Shown: positions 54,038 through 62,812 of the stretch, piece after piece | Position numbering within the stretch: position 1 is the stretch's first letter | Layout of the letters: each line of letters starts with the position of its first letter | Source of the DNA: Saccharothrix espanaensis DSM 44229 | GTDB taxonomy: Bacteria > Actinomycetota > Actinomycetes > Mycobacteriales > Pseudonocardiaceae | Assembly (NCBI RefSeq): GCF_000328705.1 | Contig: NC_019673.1 | Coordinates: forward strand, 2,480,001 to 2,544,000 | Length of the DNA: 64,000 nt | Direction: 5' to 3' | Notes under the pieces: model-generated | Database searches by the model: none | What the model was told of the DNA's origin: nothing | What the model saw: only the letters and a program-made list of their open reading frames with translations | Translations under genes and position numbers: made by a program

Positions 54038-55450
54038 GTGTCCCAGCAGCCCAGCAGATCCCGGTTACCGGGGCTCACCGGCGCGCGGTTCGCCGCCGCC
54101 GCGTCGGTGTTCGCCTTCCACGTCTCGCTGGAGGGCTTCCTCGCCGATCCCGGCATCGCCGCCGTGTACGCCCGCGCGGTGGCGATGGCGGGGTGGACCG
54201 GGGTCGGGTTCTTCTTCGTGCTCAGCGGTTTCGTGCTGACCTGGTCGGCGCGCGCGGACGATGGGCCCCGCGCGTTCTGGTGCCGCTGGCTGGCCAAGAC
54301 CTACCCGAACCACGTCGTCACCTGGGTGGTGGCGCTGATCGCGTTGACGGCGGTCGGCGCGGTGTCGGACTTCTGGCACGCGGTCGGCAACCTGTTCCTG
54401 CTGCACGCCTGGCTCCCGGTGCACGACCTGATCGCGAGCATGAACGACGTGAGCTGGTCGCTGTCCTGCGAGCTGTTCTTCTACCTCTGCTTCCCGCTGC
54501 TGCTGCGCTGGATCAGGAAGATCCGGCCGGAACGGCTGTGGCACTGGGCGGGCGGCGTCGTGGCGGCGGTCGTGGCGGTCCCGTTCCCCACCCCGCTGCT
54601 GCCGACCACCGAAGTCCTGCCGTGGGCCCCGGTCCCGGTCGGCGAGTTCTGGTTCGTCTACCTCGCGCCGCCGGTGCGGCTGCTGGACTTCGTGCTGGGG
54701 ATGCCGGCCGCGCGGATCGTGCTCAGCGGCCGGTGGATCGACCTGCCGGTGCCGTTCGCGGTGGCGTTGACCGGGATCGGCTACCTGACGGCGTTGAACC
54801 TGCCGTTCACGCACGGCCTGGTGTCGGCGACGGTCGTCCCGCTGGCGCTGCTGATCCCGGCGCCGGCCGCGGTCGCGGAGCGCCTCGTGATCCAGCGTGG
54901 TGCCCTCGCGCGCCGACCTGACCGTCTACCTGGAGCGGACGCTGCCGGCCCCGCCGGACGCGGTGGGGGCGGCGTGGACGGACCCGGCGGTGCTGTCGGC
55001 GTGGTTCGGGCCGGTGCTGTCGGGCAGGCCCCGTCCGGGCGGCACGCACGTGCTCCAGGCGCAGGCCGGCGGCACCGTCACGTGCCGCGTGCTGGTCTGG
55101 GACGAGCCGACCGCGCTGGAGATGACCTGGGCGTACCCCGGCGAGGCGGCCACCCGGGTCCGGATCGCGCTCGCGCCGCACCCCGAGGGCAGCCGGCTGC
55201 GGCTGGCGCACGCCGGGCACCGGGACGACAACGACCTGGTGAACTACTCGGCGGGCTGGCACATGTACACCGATGTGCTGGCCGCGCACCTGGCGCGGCG
55301 GCCGCCGCCCGACCACGACGCCCGGTTCGAGGAGCTGCGGCCGGGCTACGCGCGGGCTGCGGGCGTGACCACGCGGGACCACTCGTGAACGCCCGTGGGG
55401 CGGCCGACCGGCCGCCCCACGGGGCCGTGCGGGGAACTCAGTACACGTAG
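54038..55450 (+). CDS. Acyltransferase-3 family membrane protein, truncated; frame reads on through the SRPBCC gene
   Basis: From GTG at 54038 the protein is a typical acyltransferase 3: LPGLTGARFAAAASVFAFHV, GVGFFFVLSGFVLTW, SWSLSCELFFYLCFPLLLRW. The family resemblance stops at about 54890 (ALLIPAPAAVAERL), after ~285 residues; the usual last two or three TM helices are missing. The frame then stays open to 55450, but that tail is Gly/Arg-rich out-of-frame reading of the SRPBCC gene. A deletion appears to have joined the two genes. Probably nonfunctional as an acyltransferase. Confidence 0.6.
   Translation: MSQQPSRSRLPGLTGARFAAAASVFAFHVSLEGFLADPGIAAVYARAVAMAGWTGVGFFFVLSGFVLTWSARADDGPRAFWCRWLAKTYPNHVVTWVVALIALTAVGAVSDFWHAVGNLFLLHAWLPVHDLIASMNDVSWSLSCELFFYLCFPLLLRWIRKIRPERLWHWAGGVVAAVVAVPFPTPLLPTTEVLPWAPVPVGEFWFVYLAPPVRLLDFVLGMPAARIVLSGRWIDLPVPFAVALTGIGYLTALNLPFTHGLVSATVVPLALLIPAPAAVAERLVIQRGALARRPDRLPGADAAGPAGRGGGGVDGPGGAVGVVRAGAVGQAPSGRHARAPGAGRRHRHVPRAGLGRADRAGDDLGVPRRGGHPGPDRARAAPRGQPAAAGARRAPGRQRPGELLGGLAHVHRCAGRAPGAAAAARPRRPVRGAAAGLRAGCGRDHAGPLVNARGAADRPPHGAVRGTQYT
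54897..55388 (+). CDS. SRPBCC/AHSA1-domain protein
   Basis: 163 residues if starting at GTG 54897; a GTG at 54900 is equally possible and neither has a well-spaced Shine-Dalgarno sequence. START-like AHSA1 fold: LTVYLERTLPAPPDAVGAAW, TDPAVLSAWFGP, TALEMTWAYPGEAATRVRIA, YSAGWHMYTDVLAAHL. Such proteins bind hydrophobic ligands or appear with ArsR regulators. The upstream gene's open frame overlaps it completely, so its own start signals may have been lost with the deletion. Confidence 0.75.
   Translation: MVPSRADLTVYLERTLPAPPDAVGAAWTDPAVLSAWFGPVLSGRPRPGGTHVLQAQAGGTVTCRVLVWDEPTALEMTWAYPGEAATRVRIALAPHPEGSRLRLAHAGHRDDNDLVNYSAGWHMYTDVLAAHLARRPPPDHDARFEELRPGYARAAGVTTRDHS
55392..55423. terminator. 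Bidirectional hairpin between SRPBCC and snapalysin genes
   Basis: Perfect 15-bp arms (55392-55406 and 55409-55423) separated by 2 nt, between convergent stops. Confidence 0.8.
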
Positions 55451-56007
55451 CACTCGGTGCTGGAGTAGCTCGCCGCCCGCAGGTCCGCCGCGGCCAGGGT
55501 GCCGCGGAACCGGCGGTCGACCTCCGCCTTCTCGGCGGCGTTCGGCAGGTCGTTCTTGCAGGTCGCCGGGGCGCTGGAACCCGACATCAGGTCCGTGCAC
55601 AGGCCGGTCCGGCGGTCCGGCAGACCGAGGATGTGGCCGATCTCGTGGGTGGTGATGCGGGGCCGGTAGTGGCCCTGCTGGACCGCCTGGCGACCCATGT
55701 ACACCGTGCCGTTGCCGAGCGAGGTCGGCATCGCCCGGGGCCAGCCGTTGTCGGCGTAGATCCGGATGTTGACCGGCGTGCCGGGGCCCTTCTTGGCCAG
55801 CTTGACGTTGACGACGGACTTGTTCCAGTTCTCCGCTGCCTTGTCCCAGTCGGCCACGAACTCCTGGGCCTGGGTGGTGTCGTAGTACAGGGTGCGCACG
55901 AGCGCCTGGGACTCCGCCGCCGTGGCACCGGGGGCGGTGACCGCCACCAGCGGCAGCAGCGCGCCCAACGCCAGTACGGCGGCACGCGCGATCTTTCGCA
56001 CGAGCAT
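55438..56007 (-). CDS. Snapalysin-type (M7) secreted metalloprotease, copy 2
   Basis: 189 residues from ATG at 56005-56007 with AAAGGAG upstream. Signal peptide (VLALGALLPLVAVTAPGATA). Zinc motif HEIGHILGLPD at 121-131 with the snapalysin Asp third ligand; DLMSGSSAPATCKNDLPNAAE matches the family more closely than copy 1. The C-terminus is CYVY. Small extracellular protease. Confidence 0.93.
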   Translation of the reverse strand: MLVRKIARAAVLALGALLPLVAVTAPGATAAESQALVRTLYYDTTQAQEFVADWDKAAENWNKSVVNVKLAKKGPGTPVNIRIYADNGWPRAMPTSLGNGTVYMGRQAVQQGHYRPRITTHEIGHILGLPDRRTGLCTDLMSGSSAPATCKNDLPNAAEKAEVDRRFRGTLAAADLRAASYSSTECYVY

Positions 56008-56221
56008 GGTGATCTCCTTTGAGCAGGGAACAGCCGGGAGCCTTCGACAGGGGGTGGCTCCCGTTGCCCAAGTAACCAGGCGTAGCGGATTATGAACAGA
56101 CCCGTACGTAGGGTTTGAGGGTCACCAGCCCGGGACCGGAGGTGCCGCTCGTCCGGTTGTCGTAACGTGTTGGGCTGTCGGCGGCAGTGAACTGTGCCAA
56201 TACCATCCACAAAGGACGCGA

Positions 56222-57928
56222 ATGACCTCCGATCCGGTGCCGTGGTGGACCTCGGCCGTCGTGTACCAGGTGTACCCGCGCAGCTTCGCGGACGCGGACG
56301 GTGACGGGATCGGCGACCTGCTCGGCGCGGCGTCCCGGCTGGACCACCTCAAGCGGCTCGGCGTCGACGTGCTGTGGCTCTCGCCGGTCTACCTCTCGCC
56401 GCAGGCGGACAACGGCTACGACATCGCCGACTACCAGGTGATCGACCCGGTGTTCGGCACGATGGACGACTTCGACCGGCTGCTGGCCGCGGCGCACGTG
56501 CGCGGCATGAAGCTCATCATGGACCTGGTGGTCAACCACACCTCCGACCAGCACCCGTGGTTCATCGAGTCGCGGTCGGCCGCGCGCAACCCGAAGCGCG
56601 ACTGGTACTGGTGGCGGCCCCCGCGCGAGGGGTTCGCGCCGGGCGAGCCGGGCGCGGAGCCGACCAACTGGGAGTCGTTCTTCGGCGGCTCGACCTGGAC
56701 CCTCGACGAGCCGTCCGGCGAGTACTACCTGCACCTGTTCGACCGCCGCCAGCCCGACCTGAACTGGGAGAACCCCGAGGTCCGGCACGCGGTCCACGAG
56801 ATGATGCGGTGGTGGCTGGACCGGGGCGTCGACGGGTTCCGGATGGACGTGATCAACCTGATCGCCAAGGACCCGGCGCTGCCCGACGGCGCGCCCACCG
56901 GCACCGGCGGCCTGGGTGACGGCTACCCGCACTACGGCACCCGCCCGCGCGTGCACGACTACCTGCGGGAGATGCACCGCGAGGTGTTCGAGGGCCGGCC
57001 CCGGCGGCTGCTGACCGTCGGCGAGATGCCCGGCGTGACGTGGGAGCAGGCCAGGCTGTTCACCGACCCGGCGCGGCGCGAGGTGGACATGGTGTTCCAG
57101 TTCGAGCACGTGTCGCTGGACCACGGACCGGGCGGCAAGTTCGACCCGCGCCCGCTGGACCTGCGCGACCTCAAGGCGTGCCTGGGCCGCTGGCAGACCG
57201 CGCTCGGCGAGGTCGGCTGGAACAGCCTGTACTGGAACAACCACGACCAGCCCCGGGTGGTGTCCCGGTTCGGCGACGACGACCGCTGGTGGCGCGAGTC
57301 CGCGACCGCCCTGGGCACCGTGCTGCACCTGCACCGCGGCACGCCGTACGTCTACCAGGGCGAAGAGCTGGGCATGACGAACGCGCCGTTCGCCGGGCCC
57401 GAGGACCTGCGCGACGTCGAGTCGCTCAACCACTACCGGCAGGCCGTCGCGGCGGGCGCGGACCCGGAGGCGGTGCTGCGCGGGATCCGCGCGATGGGCC
57501 GGGACAACGCGCGCACCCCCGTGCAGTGGGACGCGAGCCCGCACGCCGGGTTCGGCGCGGGGCAGCCGTGGCTCCCGGTCAACCCGAACCACACGTGGCT
57601 CAACGCCGAGGCGCAGTACGACGATCCGGCGTCGGTGTTCAACCACTACCGGCGGCTGATCGCGTTGCGCCACGAGCTGCCTGTGGTGGCACAGGGCGAT
57701 TTCACGATGCTGCTGGCCGACCACCCGCAGGTGTACGCCTACGAGCGGACGCTGGGCGACGTGCGACTGCTGGTGGTGGCGAACCTCGGCGGCACCGCGC
57801 AAACGGTCGAGATCGACTGGCCCGCAACCGACCCGATCCTCTCCAACGTCGACCCGGCCCGCCTCGACGGCACGGTGGACCTCACGCCGTGGGCGGCACA
57901 CGTGTACACGGTGGACTCCACCGGCTAA
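56222..57928 (+). CDS. GH13 alpha-glucosidase (oligo-1,6-glucosidase-like)
   Basis: 568 residues from ATG at 56222 with AAAGGA ~6 nt upstream. GH13 conserved regions: DLVVNHTSDQHPWF, GVDGFRMDVINLIAKD with the nucleophile Asp, LLTVGEMPG with the acid/base Glu, and YWNNHDQPRVVSRF with the third Asp. N-terminal WWTSAVVYQVYPRSFAD is typical of subfamily 23/30-type alpha-glucosidases. Hydrolyses maltose/isomaltose-type substrates; no signal peptide, so cytoplasmic. No sugar transporter or regulator is adjacent. Confidence 0.94.
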   Translation: MTSDPVPWWTSAVVYQVYPRSFADADGDGIGDLLGAASRLDHLKRLGVDVLWLSPVYLSPQADNGYDIADYQVIDPVFGTMDDFDRLLAAAHVRGMKLIMDLVVNHTSDQHPWFIESRSAARNPKRDWYWWRPPREGFAPGEPGAEPTNWESFFGGSTWTLDEPSGEYYLHLFDRRQPDLNWENPEVRHAVHEMMRWWLDRGVDGFRMDVINLIAKDPALPDGAPTGTGGLGDGYPHYGTRPRVHDYLREMHREVFEGRPRRLLTVGEMPGVTWEQARLFTDPARREVDMVFQFEHVSLDHGPGGKFDPRPLDLRDLKACLGRWQTALGEVGWNSLYWNNHDQPRVVSRFGDDDRWWRESATALGTVLHLHRGTPYVYQGEELGMTNAPFAGPEDLRDVESLNHYRQAVAAGADPEAVLRGIRAMGRDNARTPVQWDASPHAGFGAGQPWLPVNPNHTWLNAEAQYDDPASVFNHYRRLIALRHELPVVAQGDFTMLLADHPQVYAYERTLGDVRLLVVANLGGTAQTVEIDWPATDPILSNVDPARLDGTVDLTPWAAHVYTVDSTG

Positions 57929-58415
57929 CCGACCCCCGGACCTCCCGCTTCCCCACCGCCTGGTCGAGCGCTGCCCGGCGGTGTGCCGCCTGCTTTCGCG
58001 CCGCTCGGTCGGACGACGGCCATGCGTGTGGGTCCGCGTCGCCCGGTCGCGTGTGGCTCGTCGTAGGGGTGCGCGCCGGCCGGTGGCTGCGGATCGGGCG
58101 GGAGGGGTCGCGGGTGGGTGTCGTGACCGCATCGAGTGGTGGAACCGGTCGGCCGGCGGGTGACCGCAGGCCGCATGGACGATGCCGCGTTACTGCTGGA
58201 ACACGCCCCCGCACTGGAGGACGTGCACCGGTCGTGCGGACCTCCGCACGGCGGTCGGCCGACGCGGACGGGGCGACGTTCGTGCTGCTCGACGACAGTC
58301 CGCGCGCCCTGCCACCACCAGGCCGGTGACCACCACCGCGCGGATCTCCGCTGCCACGCGTGCCGTGGGAGGTTAATCACGAGCTTCCCGGCACCCGCTC
58401 GTCCACACTGGACAG
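57929..58415. other. Intergenic region with no recognised gene
   Basis: 487 bp. Several frames are open on both strands, but none has a family pattern, consistent codon bias and a ribosome binding site together. The promoter of the RNA-repair operon must lie here or just upstream. Confidence 0.45.
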
Positions 58416-59768
58416 GTGCTGTTGACGCTGACCACCACCCACCGCCCGGCTACCGACCTCGGCCACCTGCTGCACAAGCATCCCGACCGGGCGCAATCGT
58501 TCTCCACCTCCTCCGGTCGCGCGCACGTCTTCTACCCCCGCGCGGACGAGGAGGAGTGCACTGTCGCGCTCCTGCTGGAGGTCGACCCGGTGGGGCTGGT
58601 CCGAGGCCCCGGCAGCACCCTCACGCAGTACGTCAACGACCGGCCGTACGTGGCGGGCTCGTTGTTCACCGTCGCCCTGGGCACGGTGTTCCGCACCGCG
58701 ATGAACGGCCGCAGCCAGAGCCGCGCCGACCTGGCCGCCACCCCGATCCCGCTCACCGTGCGCCTGCCGGTGCTGCCGCACCGCCTGGTCGAGGCGCTGT
58801 TCACGCCGCTGGGCTGGACGGCGCGGATCACCCCGATCCCGCTGGACGACGAGGAGGACTCGCGGTACGCCGACGTCACCCTCACCGGCACGCTCACGCT
58901 GTCCGACGCCCTCAAGCACCTGTACGTGCTGCTGCCCGTGCTCGACGGCAGCAAGCACTACTACGTTTCCGAGGACGAGGTGGACAAGCTGCTGCGGGCC
59001 GGCGAGGGCTGGCTGGGCACGCACCCCGAGCGGGAGCTGATCACCACCCGGTACCTGATGCGCCGCCGCCCGCTGGTGCAGTCCGCGCTGGCGCGGCTGG
59101 CCGACGTGGAGGGGGTGGAGCCCGAGGAGTTGGACAACGCGCTCACCGAGCCGCGCGTCTCGCTCGCCGTGCAGCGCCGGGAAACCCTGGTGGCGCAGCT
59201 GAAGGAGGCCGGCGCGCGGCGCGTGCTCGACCTCGGCTGCGGTGGCGGGGCGCTGCTGCGCGCGCTGCTCGCGGACCCGTCGTTCACAGAGGTCCACGGC
59301 GTGGACGTGTCGGCGCAGGCGTTGAAGGTCGCCGCGCGCAAGCTCGGCCTGGAGCGGATGGGCGACCGGCAGCGCGAGCGGCTGACGCTGCGCCAGTCCT
59401 CGCTCACCTACGCCGACCCGGACCTGGCCGGGTACGACGCGGCGGTGCTGATGGAGGTCGTGGAGCACCTCGACCCGTCGCGGCTGCCCGCGCTGGAGAA
59501 CTCGGTGTTCGTGGTGGCCCGGCCGCGCACGGTCCTGGTCACCACGCCGAACGTCGAGTACAACGCGCTGTTCGAGACGTTGCCCGCCGGGCAGTTCCGG
59601 CACTCCGACCACCGCTTCGAGTGGACCCGCGCGCAGTTCCGCGCGTGGGGCGACGCGATCGCCGCCCGGCGCGGCTACACCGTGCGCTACCTGCCCGTAG
59701 GGCCGGTTGACGCCGAGCGCGGCGCGCCGACCCAGCTCGCGGTCTTCACCCTGGGGGACGACAACTGA
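58416..59768 (+). CDS. hen1: Hen1: 3'-terminal RNA ribose 2'-O-methyltransferase
   Basis: 450 residues from GTG at 58416. The bacterial-specific N-terminal domain (~1-240: LLTLTTTHRPATDLGHLLHK, VAGSLFTVALGTVFRTAM) is followed by the methyltransferase domain: SAM motif VLDLGCGGGALLRALL and the metal site MEVVEHLD...H with FRHSDHRFEW. Bacterial Hen1 methylates the 3'-terminal ribose at an RNA break before ligation, protecting the repaired site from repeat cleavage. The stop overlaps the pnkp start by one base, so the two are coupled. Confidence 0.94.
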   Translation: MLLTLTTTHRPATDLGHLLHKHPDRAQSFSTSSGRAHVFYPRADEEECTVALLLEVDPVGLVRGPGSTLTQYVNDRPYVAGSLFTVALGTVFRTAMNGRSQSRADLAATPIPLTVRLPVLPHRLVEALFTPLGWTARITPIPLDDEEDSRYADVTLTGTLTLSDALKHLYVLLPVLDGSKHYYVSEDEVDKLLRAGEGWLGTHPERELITTRYLMRRRPLVQSALARLADVEGVEPEELDNALTEPRVSLAVQRRETLVAQLKEAGARRVLDLGCGGGALLRALLADPSFTEVHGVDVSAQALKVAARKLGLERMGDRQRERLTLRQSSLTYADPDLAGYDAAVLMEVVEHLDPSRLPALENSVFVVARPRTVLVTTPNVEYNALFETLPAGQFRHSDHRFEWTRAQFRAWGDAIAARRGYTVRYLPVGPVDAERGAPTQLAVFTLGDDN

Positions 59769-62254
59769 TGGAGCTCAAGATCCCGGACCTGTGCCTGGTG
59801 GTGCTGGTCGGCGCGTCCGGCTCGGGCAAGTCCACGTTCGCGCGCAAGCACTTCAAGCCGACCCAGGTGCTGTCCGGCGACTACTTCCGCGGTCTGGTCG
59901 CCGACGACGAGAACGACCAGTCGGCGTCCGGCGCGGCGTTCGACGTGCTGCACTACGTGGCGGGCAAACGGCTCGAAGCCGGGCGCACCACCGTGGTGGA
60001 CGCGACGAACGTGCAACGCGCCGACCGCGCGCACCTGGTCGAACTGGCCCGCGAGCACAACGTGCTGCCGGTGGTGATCGTGCTGGACGTGCCCGAGGAG
60101 GTGTGCCTGGCGCGCAACGCCGCCCGGCCCGACCGCGACTTCGGCCCGCACGTCGTGCGCCGGCACCGCACCGCGCTGCGCAAGTCGGTGAAGTTCCTCG
60201 CCAAGGAGGGCTTCCGGAAGGTGCACGTGCTGCGCGGCCAGTCCGAAGTGGACAGTGCGGTGATCGTGCCGGAGCGCCTGCTCAACGACCTGCGCCACGA
60301 GACCGGCCCGTTCGACGTGATCGGCGACGTGCACGGCTGCCGGGTGGAGCTGGAGGAGCTGCTGGTCGAGCTGGGCTACGACCTGGTGCGCGACGAGAGC
60401 GGCCGGGCCGTCGACGCGGTGCCGCCGGCCGGTCGGCGCGCGGCGTTCGTCGGCGACCTGGTGGACCGGGGCCCGGACACGCCCGGCGTGCTGCGCCTGG
60501 TGATGGGCATGGTCGACGCCGGGCACGCGTTCGTCGTGTGCGGCAACCACGAGCAGAAGCTGGTGCGCGCCCTGCGTGGGCGCAACGTGCAGCTCAAGCA
60601 CGGCCTCGCGGAGTCGCTGGCGCAGCTGGCGCGGGAGCCCGAGGAGTTCCGCGCGACCGTCGAGCGGTTCTGCGACGGCCTGGTCTCGCACTACGTGCTC
60701 GACGGCGGCGACCTCGTGCTGGCGCACGCCGGCCTGCCGGAGCGCTACCACGGCCGGGCGTCCGGTCGGGTGCGCGGCTTCGCGCTCTACGGCGACACCA
60801 CCGGCGAGACCGACGAGTACGGCCTGCCGGTCCGCTACCCGTGGGCGGACGAGTACCGAGGCCGCGCGACCGTCCTCTACGGACACACGCCGACCCCGGA
60901 AGCGGAGTGGGTCAACAACACCATGTGCCTGGACACCGGTGTGGTGTTCGGCGGCAAGCTGACCGCGCTGCGCTACCCGGAGCGCGAGCTGGTCTCGGTG
61001 CCCGCCCACGAGGTCTGGTACGAGCCGGTCCGACCGTTGGTCGTGCCGGAGGTCGAGCGCGCGCCGGACGTGCTGGCGCTGTCGGACGTGACCGGCCGCC
61101 GCACGATCGAGACGACCCACCGGGGTCGGGTCACCGTGCGCCCCGAGCAGGCCGCGTCGGCGCTGGAGGTGATGAGCCGCTTCGCGATCGACCCGAACGA
61201 CCTGCTGTACCTGCCGCCGACAATGGCCCCGACGGCGACCTCGCGGCGCCCGGACGTCCTGGAGCACCCGGAGGAGGCGTTCGCCGAGTACTGCGCCGCC
61301 GGCGTGCGCGAGGTGATCTGCGAGGAGAAGCACATGGGCTCGCGCGCGGTCGTCCTGGTGCGCCAGGACTCCGGCGCGATCCACACCCGCACGGGCCGCC
61401 CGTTCTTCGACGGCCCGATCGCCGACGAGTTCCTGGCCCGGGTGCGCGCGGCGGTGACCGAGGCGGACCTGTGGGGCCGGTTCGAGACCGACTGGCTGCT
61501 CTTCGACGCCGAGCTGCTCCCGTGGAACGCCAAGGCGACGGGTCTGATCAAGGACCAGTACGCGGCCGTCGGCGCGGCGGCGGTCGGTGCGCTCTCGGCC
61601 GCCTCGGACGTCCTGGCGGCGGCCGCGGCGCGCGGTGTGGACGTGGCGGACCTGGTGGCGCGCACCGGTTCCCGGCTCGCGAACGCCACCGGCTACCGCG
61701 CTGCCTACCAGCAGTACATCTGGCCCACGGAGGGGTTGGAGGGCGTCCGCCTGGCTCCGTTCCAGCTCTTGGCGGCGCGCGGGCGGACCTTCCACGACCG
61801 CGACCACCTGTGGCACCTGTCGACCTTGGACGAGCTGCGCGGCGAGGTGTTCACCCGCACCCGCCACCGGGTGGTCGACACGACCGACGACGCGCAGGTG
61901 GCCGACGCCGTGCGCTGGTGGGAGGACCTCACCGCGGCCGGCGGCGAGGGCATGGTGGTCAAGCCCCTGGCCAACCTGACCAAGGGCGAGCGGGGCCTGG
62001 TGCAGCCGGGCATCAAGGTGCGCGGCCGCGAGTACCTGCGGATCATCTACGGCCCGGACTACACCGAACCGGATAACCTCGCCCGCCTGCGGCAGCGCGC
62101 CCTGGGTGCCAAGCGGTCGCTGGCGCTCCGCGAGTACGCCGTGGGGTTGGAAGCCCTGGAGCGCGCCGCTCGCGGCGAACCGCTGTGGCGGGTGCACGAG
62201 TGCGTGTTCGCGGTCCTGGCCCTGGAGTCCGAACCGGTCGACCCGCGCCTGTAG
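59768..62254 (+). CDS. pnkp: Pnkp: polynucleotide kinase-phosphatase-ligase of RNA repair
   Basis: 828 residues. Three modules in order: 5'-kinase with P-loop GASGSGKST; calcineurin-like 2',3'-phosphatase with GDVHG, GDLVDRGPD and GNHEQKL; and an adenylyltransferase (ligase) domain whose motif I Lys is in CEEKHMGSRAV, with later FETDWLLFDAEL and GMVVKPLANL. Forms the Pnkp/Hen1 heterotetramer that heals and seals tRNAs cut by ribotoxins. All active-site motifs are present. Confidence 0.95.
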   Translation: MELKIPDLCLVVLVGASGSGKSTFARKHFKPTQVLSGDYFRGLVADDENDQSASGAAFDVLHYVAGKRLEAGRTTVVDATNVQRADRAHLVELAREHNVLPVVIVLDVPEEVCLARNAARPDRDFGPHVVRRHRTALRKSVKFLAKEGFRKVHVLRGQSEVDSAVIVPERLLNDLRHETGPFDVIGDVHGCRVELEELLVELGYDLVRDESGRAVDAVPPAGRRAAFVGDLVDRGPDTPGVLRLVMGMVDAGHAFVVCGNHEQKLVRALRGRNVQLKHGLAESLAQLAREPEEFRATVERFCDGLVSHYVLDGGDLVLAHAGLPERYHGRASGRVRGFALYGDTTGETDEYGLPVRYPWADEYRGRATVLYGHTPTPEAEWVNNTMCLDTGVVFGGKLTALRYPERELVSVPAHEVWYEPVRPLVVPEVERAPDVLALSDVTGRRTIETTHRGRVTVRPEQAASALEVMSRFAIDPNDLLYLPPTMAPTATSRRPDVLEHPEEAFAEYCAAGVREVICEEKHMGSRAVVLVRQDSGAIHTRTGRPFFDGPIADEFLARVRAAVTEADLWGRFETDWLLFDAELLPWNAKATGLIKDQYAAVGAAAVGALSAASDVLAAAAARGVDVADLVARTGSRLANATGYRAAYQQYIWPTEGLEGVRLAPFQLLAARGRTFHDRDHLWHLSTLDELRGEVFTRTRHRVVDTTDDAQVADAVRWWEDLTAAGGEGMVVKPLANLTKGERGLVQPGIKVRGREYLRIIYGPDYTEPDNLARLRQRALGAKRSLALREYAVGLEALERAARGEPLWRVHECVFAVLALESEPVDPRL

Positions 62255-62290
62255 CCGGCCACCCTCGCCAGGCGGCCCGGTCAGGTCCCC

Positions 62291-62402
62291 GCCGCAGACC
62301 GTGCGCGGTCAGGTCGCCGGCCGCAGACCGTGCACGGTCAGGTCGCCGGCCGCAGACCGTGCACGGTCAGGTCGCCGGCCGCAGACCGTGCACGGTCAGG
62401 TC
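62291..62402. repeat. 29-bp tandem repeat, four copies
   Basis: Units at 62291-62319, 62320-62348, 62349-62377 and 62378-62402 (last copy partial, diverging in its last 4 bases); a shortened piece precedes them. Copies 2-4 are identical and copy 1 differs by one base (GCGC for GCAC). The inner copy encodes the end of the TetR remnant (DLTVHGLRPAT). There are no spacers. Confidence 0.9.
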
Positions 62403-62812
62403 GAGCAGGCGGTCCACCGGGATGGTGGTGCGCTCGCTGCCCCACGCCAGGCCGGAGGCCAGGATTTGCACCTCCTTCGCGGTCACGTCCGCCGCCACCG
62501 CGCCCGCCGCCTGGGCCCGGACCAGCAGGCCGGCGGCGGCGCGCATCGCGGCGCACGCGGTGTGCAGGTCCGAGCCCTCGTCCCGCAGCGCCGCCGGCAC
62601 CGACTCGGGCAGGCCCCGGTAGGTCGTGGAGCGGGTCACGAACTCGGTCAGCCACTCGCGCAGCGCGTCGGCCGGCGGCGCGGCGGCCAGCGCCTCGGCC
62701 TGGTCGCGCAGCAGCTCGAAGCGCTGCCGCAGCAGGGCTTCGAGCAGGGCTTCCCGGGTCGGGAAGTGCCGGTAGAGGGTGCCGATCCCGGCGCGGCGGG
62801 CGATCTCCCTCA
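62367..62812 (-). pseudogene. TetR-family regulator remnant lacking its N-terminus
   Basis: The C-terminal part of a TetR regulator is clear: LREIARRAGIGTLYRHFPTREALLEALLRQR (HTH second half), then the ligand domain DALREWLTEFVTRSTTYRGL to DLTVHGLRPAT. The first ~35 residues, including the first HTH helix and start, are missing. At about 62812 the sequence switches to the opposite-strand NmrA gene. The frame is open beyond, but the reading is not TetR-like. Confidence 0.65.

Noticed and set aside
58136-58415. Small gene upstream of hen1
   Set aside because: Competing frames lack a ribosome binding site and family pattern; composition shifts mid-frame.
62291-62402. CRISPR array (29-bp repeat unit)
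   Set aside because: The copies are contiguous with no spacers and no cas genes are near.
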